Shown one piece after another: positions 7,012 through 13,640 of a DNA stretch of 13,678 nt. How positions within the stretch are numbered: the first letter of the stretch is position 1; the number at the start of each line of letters is the position of its first letter. Source of the DNA: Clostridia bacterium (GTDB taxonomy: Bacteria > Bacillota_A > Clostridia > Lachnospirales > Lachnospiraceae); the NCBI GenBank assembly GCA_012515365.1, contig JAAYYM010000704.1, positions 1 to 13,678 on the forward strand, in the 5' to 3' direction. Under the pieces are notes generated by a model, which was given only the letters and a program-made list of their open reading frames with translations, did not search any database and was not told where the DNA came from. Made by a program: the position numbers and the translations under genes.

Positions 7012-9951
7012 TTATTGCTGCAACTGACGTTTTGCTTCTTCAATCAGCATATCTAAATTATAGATTGGTATTGTGTAAAGGTTTTGTGTGTCTGCTGCAA
7101 ATATTTGATTGTTATTAACATCGATTCCATTCATATATGGGAAGTGGGCTAAAACTTCATTATTTGGAGAGCATAAGAACCCTTCATATTTATTTGAAAG
7201 AATATAGTTACCGTTCCCATTTGGTAAAGAATGATATTCATTAACGATGGTATTTAAATCTAAATAAGAACCAAGTAAAGCAAAGTCGCTTGTCTGATAG
7301 ATTTCAGTACTTCCGTTTTTGTAGACAACGAATAACTCAGTACCCTCATCATTATAGAATAGGTTATCAACATAATTTGCATTAAGCTCTAAATGTCGTT
7401 GGGGTTCATTATTCCCTAGTTGATAGAAATCAAGTCCGGTTGAATTTCTTTCGTCGGCTACGACTATGTCCACTCCATTGGTGGCCATTGACATTTCTGA
7501 AATCAGTTCGAATGGTTCTTCAAAGGAATATAAATTAATTTGTTCTAAGGTATTCAAATCATATTCAGCAACTTCATACTCACTGATGGTAAAGAGATGA
7601 TTGGTTTTAATGTTTTTTGCTATTTTAATGACAGCTCGATTTGTACCACAGTTAATTGTTTTGATCAAATCACCTGTTTTGGCATTCAGAATGTCGATTG
7701 TATCATTGTAGACAATACCAATGTATTCATCATTTTCACCTGCAAAGAAGTAATGATAAAAAATATTTTCCAGATTTTTAGTGAATAAAGGTTTTCTGGT
7801 AGCAGTGTCAAATACGGAAATTGTATGTTCATTATTCATAGCATTTGAGATAACTAGCGAAGAATCTTTATTTATCACTAATTCATAAGAACAGTCTGTT
7901 TCGGCGAATTGTTCCATTTTATCATTTTTCAGATAAGCATATCTGGTAATTCTATTTGACAAAAAAGGTAATACATAGAGGCCGCCCTCTCCCTTTTGCA
8001 TATCCTTTAGGTTATTAGAATCTGATTGGAAAAGTGTTTTATAAGAATAGGCACCATCTAAGTCAATAGATACAGCAGATCCATCACGTAACATACAAAT
8101 ACCATAAGTTGATTTCGGAAAGAGTATACAGCTTGTAATGCTTGCACTCATAGAGATCTCTCCGATAATTTCACCAGTATCGCGAGAAAGGGAGTAGAGA
8201 ACATCATATCCTTGTACTGCAAGGAATTTGCTCTCGGGATCTTCCATGAGAACATGGTAAGCTGAACCTCCATCAATATATGTACTCCAAAGCTGCGAAT
8301 TATTTTTTGTATCATATAACAAAGTAATAGAGGAGCCTGTATTACCAAAAAGCAGTTCCTTGGTAAAGTTGGAGTAATCTACATATGCGTTTGATGTAAT
8401 TGCCAAGGTATCCTGATCTGTAAAAAGAAGAGATGTAATCCTTGGATAGGGAACCGATATGGTATTGGTTATCGTTTTTTTGGTCAAATCTAGTATTGCG
8501 ACCTCACCTATCGTATCTTTTGATGTTTCTGTAGTAGAATAAGCAAGTTTTGTACTAGTTTGATTAAATGTTATGTTATGGGCGAGTAATGGATACTCAC
8601 TGGTAGTTTCATTTTCCTTGGTAAAGAGAACATTACCCTGTTTCAAGTCAATCAAACAAAGTCTAACCTGATCCGAAACAGCCAGGTATTGATGATCAGG
8701 TGAGTAAGCATAATAGCAGTTATACTCATTATCGATTTCCCATACGTTTTTTTCTTTTTCAAAATCATATCTCACTATTTTGCCATTATTGGTATATATA
8801 ATTTCATTTTCTGATACGAAATGAAACGACTCCTCTTCTAAGAGTGAATCTGTAATAACAGGAAAGGAAGTGACTAGTTTACCATTAGCAGCTTCCCATA
8901 TGTATAAAGTATTGGTATCATCAACAGTCAACAGTCGCTTTTTAGATGGAGAGAAGAGCATAAAGGAAACATTACTGTTATGCTTTAATACACGGTCAGC
9001 CAGAAGCTGAGAATCATTTTGATAAGCATAGAGTGCTTCTGATAAAGCGTACTGTGGGTGAGCCAGTAATGGAATAGAAGTATCGGCGGATCCATCCGGC
9101 AAAGCGGATAAAGCTGTTTCTATACTTTGCATTCTGTCTTCACTTTCTAGCTGCGAAAGTGCTGTGTCACCTAATGTATTTAAATTTGTGACTAAAATTT
9201 TGTCATATTGTTCTTTAATCTCATCCGACTGTTTTTGAATTTCATTTGACTGCTTCTGAATCTGTTCTGACTGCTTCTTAATGCGTAATGCTTGATAGGT
9301 ACTGTAGCTTCCAAAGCATAAGAAGAAAGCACTGGTGCATAAAGATGCAGTGATAATTCTCTTGATTTTTCGTTCTCTGTGACGTTGCTTTAAGTCATCA
9401 TAACTGCAGTGGAAAAGGGGTGATACAAGACGTAACAGTTCGCGATTAATATTTTTCCCTACTTCACGTTTCGAACTTCCTCTCACATCTGCAGCAAGAG
9501 GTTCAACAGGTATTTTCTGCAAAATAACAGATCCATCTTCATTTTTGAAGCTTTGCTCTTCTTCTAGCAGAATTTTAGGAAACGAGTCAACAGGTTCGCC
9601 TTCGATGAGGACGGCAAGGATGTGAGCACGGTCATGTAAGGATATAAATGTTTTGATCTCACGTTCTACCCAAATAGATTCAGGTGTTCTTGGAGAGCAG
9701 ATTACGATTAGAAATTCTGCTTCCTTTAGGGCTGTTACAATGGGGTCTGCAAGATTACTTGCAATCGGTAGTTCGTCTTTATCGCGGAACACGCGCTTGA
9801 TTCTGGTTTTCTGCCCGGTTTTGCTTTTGGCAGCGGATAATGGAAGTCGGAAGGTTTCCAGCTTTTTATGGAGCGTCTCGGCTACATATTGATCCAGATC
9901 CGCATGACGATAGCTGATAAAGGCGTCATAAGTGTACTCTTTCTCATTCAT
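7012..9951 (-). CDS. TIR domain / single TM / coiled-coil / beta-propeller protein
   Basis: I start it at the ATG read from 9951, 10 nt after AGGAG; the frame also opens at 9969 but with no ribosome site. That gives 979 residues. Residues 7-120 form a TIR domain (YDAFISYRH, RVFRDKDELP, FLIVICSPR). Its W94-V-E-R-E98-I matches the WVHKE segment that carries the catalytic Glu of the NADase SARM1, so NAD+ hydrolysis is possible. A basic stretch (RHRERKIKR) precedes one membrane span at about 199-219, which puts TIR in the cytosol. KQS heptads at about 225-252 predict a coiled coil. From about residue 320 to the end are repeated beta-propeller (WD40/quinoprotein-like) strands such as LYIWEAANGKLVTSF. 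This is enough for one large or two propellers, predicted outside. It overlaps the DHH gene end by 8 nt. The function of such clostridial proteins is unknown to me; defence or signalling are the options. Confidence 0.85.
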   Translation of the reverse strand: MNEKEYTYDAFISYRHADLDQYVAETLHKKLETFRLPLSAAKSKTGQKTRIKRVFRDKDELPIASNLADPIVTALKEAEFLIVICSPRTPESIWVEREIKTFISLHDRAHILAVLIEGEPVDSFPKILLEEEQSFKNEDGSVILQKIPVEPLAADVRGSSKREVGKNINRELLRLVSPLFHCSYDDLKQRHRERKIKRIITASLCTSAFFLCFGSYSTYQALRIKKQSEQIQKQSNEIQKQSDEIKEQYDKILVTNLNTLGDTALSQLESEDRMQSIETALSALPDGSADTSIPLLAHPQYALSEALYAYQNDSQLLADRVLKHNSNVSFMLFSPSKKRLLTVDDTNTLYIWEAANGKLVTSFPVITDSLLEEESFHFVSENEIIYTNNGKIVRYDFEKEKNVWEIDNEYNCYYAYSPDHQYLAVSDQVRLCLIDLKQGNVLFTKENETTSEYPLLAHNITFNQTSTKLAYSTTETSKDTIGEVAILDLTKKTITNTISVPYPRITSLLFTDQDTLAITSNAYVDYSNFTKELLFGNTGSSITLLYDTKNNSQLWSTYIDGGSAYHVLMEDPESKFLAVQGYDVLYSLSRDTGEIIGEISMSASITSCILFPKSTYGICMLRDGSAVSIDLDGAYSYKTLFQSDSNNLKDMQKGEGGLYVLPFLSNRITRYAYLKNDKMEQFAETDCSYELVINKDSSLVISNAMNNEHTISVFDTATRKPLFTKNLENIFYHYFFAGENDEYIGIVYNDTIDILNAKTGDLIKTINCGTNRAVIKIAKNIKTNHLFTISEYEVAEYDLNTLEQINLYSFEEPFELISEMSMATNGVDIVVADERNSTGLDFYQLGNNEPQRHLELNANYVDNLFYNDEGTELFVVYKNGSTEIYQTSDFALLGSYLDLNTIVNEYHSLPNGNGNYILSNKYEGFLCSPNNEVLAHFPYMNGIDVNNNQIFAADTQNLYTIPIYNLDMLIEEAKRQLQQ
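9199..9285 (-). repeat. Heptad repeat coding for a coiled coil
   Basis: Four consecutive 21-bp units encode KQSEQIQ, KQSNEIQ, KQSDEIK and EQYDKIL directly after the membrane span of the TIR protein. The register is that of a parallel coiled coil and predicts dimerisation or higher assembly next to the membrane. Confidence 0.7.
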
Positions 9952-10891
9952 TTTCTCTGATCTCCTCATAAGTAAGTTTAAATATTTCTTTTTCTATGAC
10001 ATAGATATCATGGATATCATCATCACGTGCTGCAATATAATCACCGACATGTCCTAACATGTATTTCTCCTGATACCATTGCGTAAATACTTTAATTGCT
10101 TTGGTCAGTGGCTTTGCGTAGATCTTGGTTTCCCCGGAAGGAACACAGCTGTGTACGTATTTATCCAGCGGAATGATCATGCCATTGAGACGGTTTTTAA
10201 CAGTAGGACGGTATGGTACATTTAGATCATAAGGTTCATCAAGTAATGTATAGCTTCGTTCAAATTTTTCTTTTGTATTGGTATATACCTCTCCTTGTAT
10301 GCCGATCATAATGTACATATCATCTGAGATATAGGTATCGAGATCTCCTTCTAGTGTACGGATTGTGATCGGTGTTCCGCTTGGCAAGATGTCGTTTGGA
10401 AGCACATAACCGACAGGTAAGTGACGTTTTCGATACTTTTTCATATCTGTTAAGTCAATATCATATGTGGAAGCATGAATGATATCAAAGCTTTCACAAT
10501 ATTTCTGGATCCGTTCAGAAAAATATGCTTCTGTATGATAACCGGGATGCAGAGCGTCGTATTTTCGACGACTGATAAAACCACCGGCTTTTTCGAGGTG
10601 GCCACCACCGGATCCCATTCCTTCTGCGAGAAATTCAGCCAGATCACTTGCTTTTGTTTCTTTTACGCAGCTTCTGACAGAAAATTTGATTCCGTCATCT
10701 AATTCATTATATACGACGCACATGTCGACGTTATCCACCTGAATGCACATATCGCTGATCAGACCCAGGATATTCGGATCGCAGCGTTGTGATTTGATCA
10801 GGGAATATCGGTTTGTTTCATTATAAATTGTCCGGATCATTGCAATCCCTGCGATCTCTAGTTCAGATGAAGACAGGTTAGAATTACGCAA
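9944..10891 (-). CDS. DHHA1 domain and C-terminal extension, downstream of the TGA
   Basis: The frame after the TGA stays open for 327 codons; the first possible start codon is TTG at 10891, with no ribosome site before it, so independent translation is doubtful. It contains the DHHA1 nucleic acid/nucleotide-binding loop (GMGSGGGH, with KAGGFI after it) about 100 residues in. The last 150 or so residues form an extension with two similar modules. One is TLEGDLDTYI...GIQGEVYTN...FERSYTLL and the other is GHVGDYIAARDDD...EIFKLTYE. Both resemble the 'PGDY...V...IF..TYE' pattern I associate with PGDYG-type domains, which have no assigned function. The end overlaps the TIR gene start. Confidence 0.6.
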   Translation of the reverse strand: MRNSNLSSSELEIAGIAMIRTIYNETNRYSLIKSQRCDPNILGLISDMCIQVDNVDMCVVYNELDDGIKFSVRSCVKETKASDLAEFLAEGMGSGGGHLEKAGGFISRRKYDALHPGYHTEAYFSERIQKYCESFDIIHASTYDIDLTDMKKYRKRHLPVGYVLPNDILPSGTPITIRTLEGDLDTYISDDMYIMIGIQGEVYTNTKEKFERSYTLLDEPYDLNVPYRPTVKNRLNGMIIPLDKYVHSCVPSGETKIYAKPLTKAIKVFTQWYQEKYMLGHVGDYIAARDDDIHDIYVIEKEIFKLTYEEIRENE

Positions 10892-10927
10892 TAAACTGAT
10901 GGTACTGTGGGTATATTTCAGTGAATC

Positions 10928-11455
10928 TCACATATCCTTATCAGCAGGATTATATATTTCGGTAAATTGCTGAGTATCAGTAAACAGACCATAGTATAAG
11001 GCGGTAGAGAGCTCTGGCTTATCATCGATGGAGAAATCTTCATCGCATAAAAGCTGCCATATGATAGTTGAACAACTTCCAAAGTTACTCATGATCAGGG
11101 AGTGTTCGATGTTTTCAATTTCAACCTGATGATGGTCGATAATCACAATATTTTTGGCAAAAATATGAGTGACATTTCCTGCACCATACTGACAATCAAC
11201 AGTGATCAGAAGTTCTTCATCCAAAGTTAATTCCGTTGGTGAAACATAGATGATCGGAATGGAAAGCTTCTCGATCATTATTTTAAGATTACTTTTCTGA
11301 ATTTGAAATCTGCCACTGTAAATCAGATGCACATTTTTTCCATATGAAGTATAGTACTCGTATAATGCAAAGCCTGAGGCAAGCGTGCCTGCATCAGGGT
11401 TATCATGACATTGGATATAAATGTCTTCGTAGGAGAGAAAGTCAGATAGTTTCAA
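10928..11455 (-). CDS. DHH domain, N-terminal portion of the interrupted phosphoesterase
   Basis: A translatable piece of 175 residues, supported by GGAGG 7 nt before the TTG start. It holds the DHH catalytic core: motif I H17-D-N-P-D21-A-G23-T, motif II D87 (TVDCQ), motif III D107-H108-H109, and motif IV D160 (YGLFTDT). Canonical motif I is HxxPDxDA, in which the second Asp also binds Mn2+; here that position is Gly23 and the next residue is Thr. Even without the stop, activity may therefore be lost or altered. Alone, this fragment lacks the DHHA1 substrate-binding domain. Confidence 0.8.
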   Translation of the reverse strand: MKLSDFLSYEDIYIQCHDNPDAGTLASGFALYEYYTSYGKNVHLIYSGRFQIQKSNLKIMIEKLSIPIIYVSPTELTLDEELLITVDCQYGAGNVTHIFAKNIVIIDHHQVEIENIEHSLIMSNFGSCSTIIWQLLCDEDFSIDDKPELSTALYYGLFTDTQQFTEIYNPADKDM

Positions 11456-11478
11456 TTGTATACCTCCATATATTTCAA

Positions 11479-11517
11479 ATTATTTCTATTTTATCATATA
11501 TAAAGAAAAAGCACTAA
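11479..11517 (-). promoter_or_regulatory. Promoter for the DHH-TIR unit
   Basis: On the minus strand an extended -10, TG-A-TAAAAT, lies at 11496-11488. A poor -35 (TAGTGC) sits 17 nt before it, at about 11516-11511, which is tolerable with an extended -10. The transcript would begin near 11481 and give a leader of about 25 nt with GGAGG before TTG 11455. Confidence 0.45.
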
Positions 11518-11523
11518 TTATAT

Positions 11524-11553
11524 TAGACAAAAATATGAAAAATAATATATATT
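11524..11553 (+). promoter_or_regulatory. Promoter for mazG
   Basis: TAGACA (11524-11529) and TATATT (11548-11553) are separated by 18 nt; each is one base from the sigma-A consensus. The element is divergent from the minus-strand promoter in the same 150-bp gap, and the two -35 regions nearly abut, so the transcripts may influence each other. Confidence 0.5.
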
Positions 11554-11605
11554 AGAAGTAGAAATTAAACAAGGCTATTTTGCCTGGGATAGGAGTATCT
11601 TTATA

Positions 11606-12061
11606 ATGAATGGAACCAGTGAATTTGACAGCTTATGTGAGATTATACGGATTTTAAGATCAGAGAATGGATGTCCATGGGACAAGGCGCAGACACATAG
11701 CTCCATGGAGCAATGTCTGATCGATGAGTCTGCTGAACTGATCGCAGCTATCAGAATATATGAAAAGAGCGGAAGCTATGAAAATATGTGCGAGGAATTG
11801 GGGGATGTATTGTTTCAGGTTATTATGCATGCGCAGATCGCACAGGAAGAGGGATTATTTACGATTGAAGATGTAATAAAAGAGATCAGTCAAAAAATGA
11901 TCCGTAGACATCCACATGTATTTGCAGGTGAAGATCAGTCGAAAAGCTGGAACGAAATCAAACAGATGGAGCAGAAAGAAAGGCCGATATTATCGGCTTC
12001 TAAAGAAGAAAAGAGGGCGCTGGCAGAGGAAATTAGTCAGGCTGTAGCTGACCAAATCTAA
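11606..12061 (+). CDS. mazG: MazG-family nucleoside triphosphate pyrophosphohydrolase (single domain)
   Basis: This all-alpha enzyme hydrolyses (d)NTPs to NMP and pyrophosphate and is thought to clean the nucleotide pool or lower alarmone levels under stress. The 151-residue product begins FDSLCEIIRILRSENGCPWDKAQTH-like, the usual MazG entry, and carries the metal-binding signature E41-x-x-E44 with E64-L-G-D67. HPHVFAG near residue 110 is also typical. It is about half the length of E. coli MazG, having one MazG domain instead of two. AGGAG lies 10 nt before the ATG. In Bacillus the MazG-containing YabN precedes yabO-yabP-yabQ-divIC, and the same order is kept here with hup inserted. Confidence 0.92.
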   Translation: MNGTSEFDSLCEIIRILRSENGCPWDKAQTHSSMEQCLIDESAELIAAIRIYEKSGSYENMCEELGDVLFQVIMHAQIAQEEGLFTIEDVIKEISQKMIRRHPHVFAGEDQSKSWNEIKQMEQKERPILSASKEEKRALAEEISQAVADQI

Positions 12062-12072
12062 TTGTAATGAAT

Positions 12073-12104
12073 TTACATAACGTTATTATCGCATATTTAT
12101 GTAA
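12073..12104 (+). repeat. Inverted repeat upstream of the hup promoter
   Basis: TTACATAA (12073-12080) and TTATGTAA (12097-12104) are exact reverse complements, 16 nt apart. The stem is AT-only apart from one C-G pair and no U-run follows, so a terminator is unlikely. It could be an operator half-site pair or chance in AT-rich DNA. No regulator is recognisable. Confidence 0.35.
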
Positions 12105-12153
12105 TCATAATGTATAAAAATAGCCTAAAACCTTGTAAAGTGGCAAATATTCC

Positions 12154-12182
12154 TTGACAAATAATTTAAAAAAGTTTATAAA
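12154..12182 (+). promoter_or_regulatory. Sigma-A promoter for hup
   Basis: A perfect TTGACA (12154-12159), a 17-nt spacer and TATAAA (12177-12182) form a strong promoter. The start should fall near 12189, leaving a leader of about 65 nt before the hup ATG with AGGAGG just upstream. A strong promoter suits an abundant nucleoid protein. Confidence 0.8.
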
Positions 12183-12254
12183 TAGTGTTAGACGTTATGG
12201 CAAGATATGTATTAGCGTTGAAAAAACATACTCAGAATAGAGGAGGAGTTCGAC

Positions 12255-12530
12255 ATGAACAAAACAGAATTAGTAGCAGCTATGGCTGAACAGGCTGGAT
12301 TATCAAAAAAAGATGCAGAAAAAGCTTTAAAAGCTTTTACAGATGTTGTTTCAGATGAATTAAAGAAGGGTGAAAAAGTTGTTTTAGTAGGCTTTGGATC
12401 TTTCGAAGTATCAGAGAGAGCAGCTAGAGAAGGAAGAAATCCTCAGTCTGGCGCAGTTATGCAGATCCCTGCATCAAAAGCTCCTAAGTTTAAAGCTGGT
12501 AAGGCTTTAAAGGATATGGTTAATAACTAA
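12255..12530 (+). CDS. hup: DNA-binding protein HU
   Basis: HU is a small dimeric nucleoid protein that bends and compacts DNA. The 91-residue product is full length for the family. It has the N-terminal helices MNKTELVAAMAEQAGLS and DAEKALKAF, the family signature GFGSFEVSERAAREGRNP, and the basic beta-arm through to KAPKFKAGKALKD. AGGAGG lies 8 nt before the ATG, and the gene has its own promoter and terminator, so it can be transcribed as a single gene. Its place between mazG and rqcP is a common clostridial arrangement in my knowledge. Confidence 0.97.
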   Translation: MNKTELVAAMAEQAGLSKKDAEKALKAFTDVVSDELKKGEKVVLVGFGSFEVSERAAREGRNPQSGAVMQIPASKAPKFKAGKALKDMVNN

Positions 12531-12540
12531 GAAGATCATG

Positions 12541-12571
12541 ACAGAGAGCCTTATGGGTTCTCTGTTTTTTT
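12541..12571 (+). terminator. Intrinsic terminator of hup
   Basis: ACAGAGAGCC and GGGTTCTCTGT pair over about 10 bp around a short TTAT-type loop (12541-12565) and run into at least seven T residues. The downstream rqcP has no clear promoter of its own, so it probably depends on read-through here. Confidence 0.88.
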
Positions 12572-12612
12572 ATTTGTAAGAATGATAGGTTGAATGAAGT
12601 GATAGGAGTATT

Positions 12613-12852
12613 ATGAGGTTAGATAAATATTTAAAAGTATCCAGAATCATTAAAAGAAGAACGATTGCGAATGAAGCATGCGATGCCGGCCGGGTATTTA
12701 TTAATGATAAACAGGCAAAGGCTTCTGCTGATGTAAAGCCGGGAGATATCATTATGATACAGTTTGGAAATAAATCGGTTAAGGTAGAAGTTCTTAATGT
12801 AAAGGAAACGGTTAGAAAAGAAGAGGCAGAGGAAATGTTCCGCTATATTTAA
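12613..12852 (+). CDS. rqcP: S4-domain ribosome quality control factor RqcP (YabO)
   Basis: A 79-residue protein that is essentially one S4 RNA-binding fold: MRLDKYLKVSRIIKRRTIANEA, GRVFINDKQAKAS and VKPGDIIMIQFG. RqcP works with RqcH on obstructed 50S subunits, where it helps alanine tails be added to stalled nascent chains. It also resembles the heat-shock protein Hsp15. The length fits (B. subtilis YabO is slightly longer), as does the location just before yabP-yabQ-divIC. GGAG lies upstream of the ATG. Confidence 0.93.
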   Translation: MRLDKYLKVSRIIKRRTIANEACDAGRVFINDKQAKASADVKPGDIIMIQFGNKSVKVEVLNVKETVRKEEAEEMFRYI

Positions 12853-12866
12853 CGATGAAATAGTAG

Positions 12867-12895
12867 ACATATGAAGCAGGATCTTCTCATACATT
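12867..12895 (+). promoter_or_regulatory. Sigma-E-type promoter for yabP-yabQ
   Basis: CATACATT (12888-12895) matches the sigma-E -10 CATACAnT completely. A -35-like ACATATG (12867-12873) keeps the core CATAT of that box, and the spacer is 14 nt. The start point would fall near 12902. Mother-cell expression of yabP and yabQ is established in B. subtilis, which supports the call. Confidence 0.7.
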
Positions 12896-12942
12896 TAGTC
12901 TAGGTGAACAATTCACAGACGTGTATGAGGAGGTTTTTTTTT
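12879..12942 (+). promoter_or_regulatory. Long hairpin masking the yabP ribosome site, with U9 tail
   Basis: CTCATACA (12886-12893) pairs with TGTATGAG (12922-12929). Inside it, GTCT pairs with AGAC, and GTGAA (12904-12908) pairs with TTCAC (12912-12916) around a CAA loop. Outward pairing of GGATCTT with GAGGTTT extends through the AGGAGG (12928-12933), using some G-U pairs. A run of nine T (12934-12942) follows, so the structure may also act as a terminator for read-through from rqcP. RNA begun at the predicted sigma-E start (near 12902) lacks the outer 5' arm and leaves the ribosome site open. Confidence 0.6.
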
Positions 12943-13225
12943 GGAGGATGTCAACAAACAAAAAACGCATAAAATATCAATCAGTAATAGACGGACATGT
13001 AATATTAGTGGAGTTTCGGATGTATTATCATTTGATGTAAAGGAAGTTATCCTGGAGACAGAGATGGGAATGTTAATGATGAAAGGTACGCAGCTGCATG
13101 TAAACAGACTTACTCTGGAAAAGGGTGAGATCGATATAGAAGGAAGTATTGACAGCATCACCTATTCAGAAGCAGTGTCAGGCGGAAAACAAAATGAATC
13201 CATTCTTTCAAAGCTTTTCCGATAA
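12941..13225 (+). CDS. yabP: Sporulation protein YabP
   Basis: A 94-residue protein of the YabP/YqfC family, made in the mother cell in sporulating Firmicutes. TTG 12941 is the start, since AGGAGG lies exactly 7 nt upstream and no ATG in frame is well placed. Family features are SISNRRTCNISGVSDVLSFD, then TEMGMLMMKGTQLHVNRLTLEKGEIDIEGSI, a beta-rich core. Length agrees with B. subtilis YabP (about 100). The precise role is unknown. The spacer between ribosome site and start is made only of T, within a nine-T run. It is followed after 14 nt by yabQ, and the pair is probably co-transcribed from the sigma-E-like promoter. Confidence 0.93.
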   Translation: MEDVNKQKTHKISISNRRTCNISGVSDVLSFDVKEVILETEMGMLMMKGTQLHVNRLTLEKGEIDIEGSIDSITYSEAVSGGKQNESILSKLFR

Positions 13226-13239
13226 GGAGATAGGGGTAA

Positions 13240-13620
13240 ATGAATGATCATATTATCAGGGAGCTGGAGATTTTTTTCTACTCGTGGATCATGGGAATAG
13301 GGGCAGCAGTTCTTTATGACTGTATTCGGATTATCAGGAGAATCATTCCGCATGGAGTTGTTTTTATAGCAGTGGAAGATTTGATTTTTTGGATATTCAA
13401 CAGCTATGCTTTGTTCATTATGCTGATTCAGGAGTATAGTGGAAAGATACGCTGGTTCACAATTGTTGGTGTTATCACAGGAGCGTTTTTATATCGGCTG
13501 ACAATCAGTGATATTCTTGTTGGATTTATTTCAATTATCATACATACAATAAAAAAGCAGTTGACGAAGGGGATTAAACTTGTTAAAATAAAGTTATGTA
13601 AACATGAGGGAGAAAAGTAA
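13240..13620 (+). CDS. yabQ: Spore cortex biosynthesis protein YabQ
   Basis: A 126-residue membrane protein of the YabQ family, needed for cortex formation in B. subtilis. About four hydrophobic segments are visible (around residues 8-30, 42-62, 70-85 and 88-108), followed by a basic tail (KKQLTKGIKLVKIKLCKHEGEK). The motif GIGAAVLYDCIRIIRR near the N-terminus is typical. It is shorter than the B. subtilis protein, as clostridial versions often are. AAGGAG and GGGG sequences precede the ATG. It lies between yabP and divIC as in Bacillus. Confidence 0.92.
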   Translation: MNDHIIRELEIFFYSWIMGIGAAVLYDCIRIIRRIIPHGVVFIAVEDLIFWIFNSYALFIMLIQEYSGKIRWFTIVGVITGAFLYRLTISDILVGFISIIIHTIKKQLTKGIKLVKIKLCKHEGEK

Positions 13621-13640
13621 TTGTTTACAGGGGAGAAATT

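Larger units (their letters stand above)
9944..11455 (-). pseudogene. DHH/DHHA1 phosphoesterase-like gene interrupted by in-frame TGA
   Basis: Read as one frame from TTG 11455 (GGAGG 7 nt upstream) to TGA 9944-9946, this gene would encode 503 residues, broken only by TGA at codon 176 (10928-10930). Both sides stay in the same frame, and together they give the complete order DHH, DHHA1, C-terminal extension. No frameshift is present, so a single substitution such as CGA to TGA would explain it. DHH/DHHA1 enzymes (NrnA, GdpP and others) cleave phosphoester bonds in short RNAs, pAp or cyclic dinucleotides using Mn2+. The TIR gene begins inside the 3' end, so a loss of translation here could reduce TIR expression. 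Alternatives are a sequencing error, read-through or recoding; no good bacterial SECIS is visible after the TGA. Confidence 0.75.

Noticed and set aside
6927..7118. Small plus-strand open frame after the PEGA gene
   Set aside because: It runs through the terminator hairpin and then antisense to the TIR gene, and has no recognisable domain.
9995..10025. Palindromic ATATCATGGATATCATCATC stretch
   Set aside because: It is explained by the coding of the acidic DDDIHDIY segment inside the DHH gene extension.
10885..10930. TGA 10928-10930 as a selenocysteine codon
   Set aside because: Only a 4-bp stem (ACTG/CAGT) is visible downstream, not a bacterial SECIS, and the position lies outside the active-site motifs where selenocysteine would be expected.
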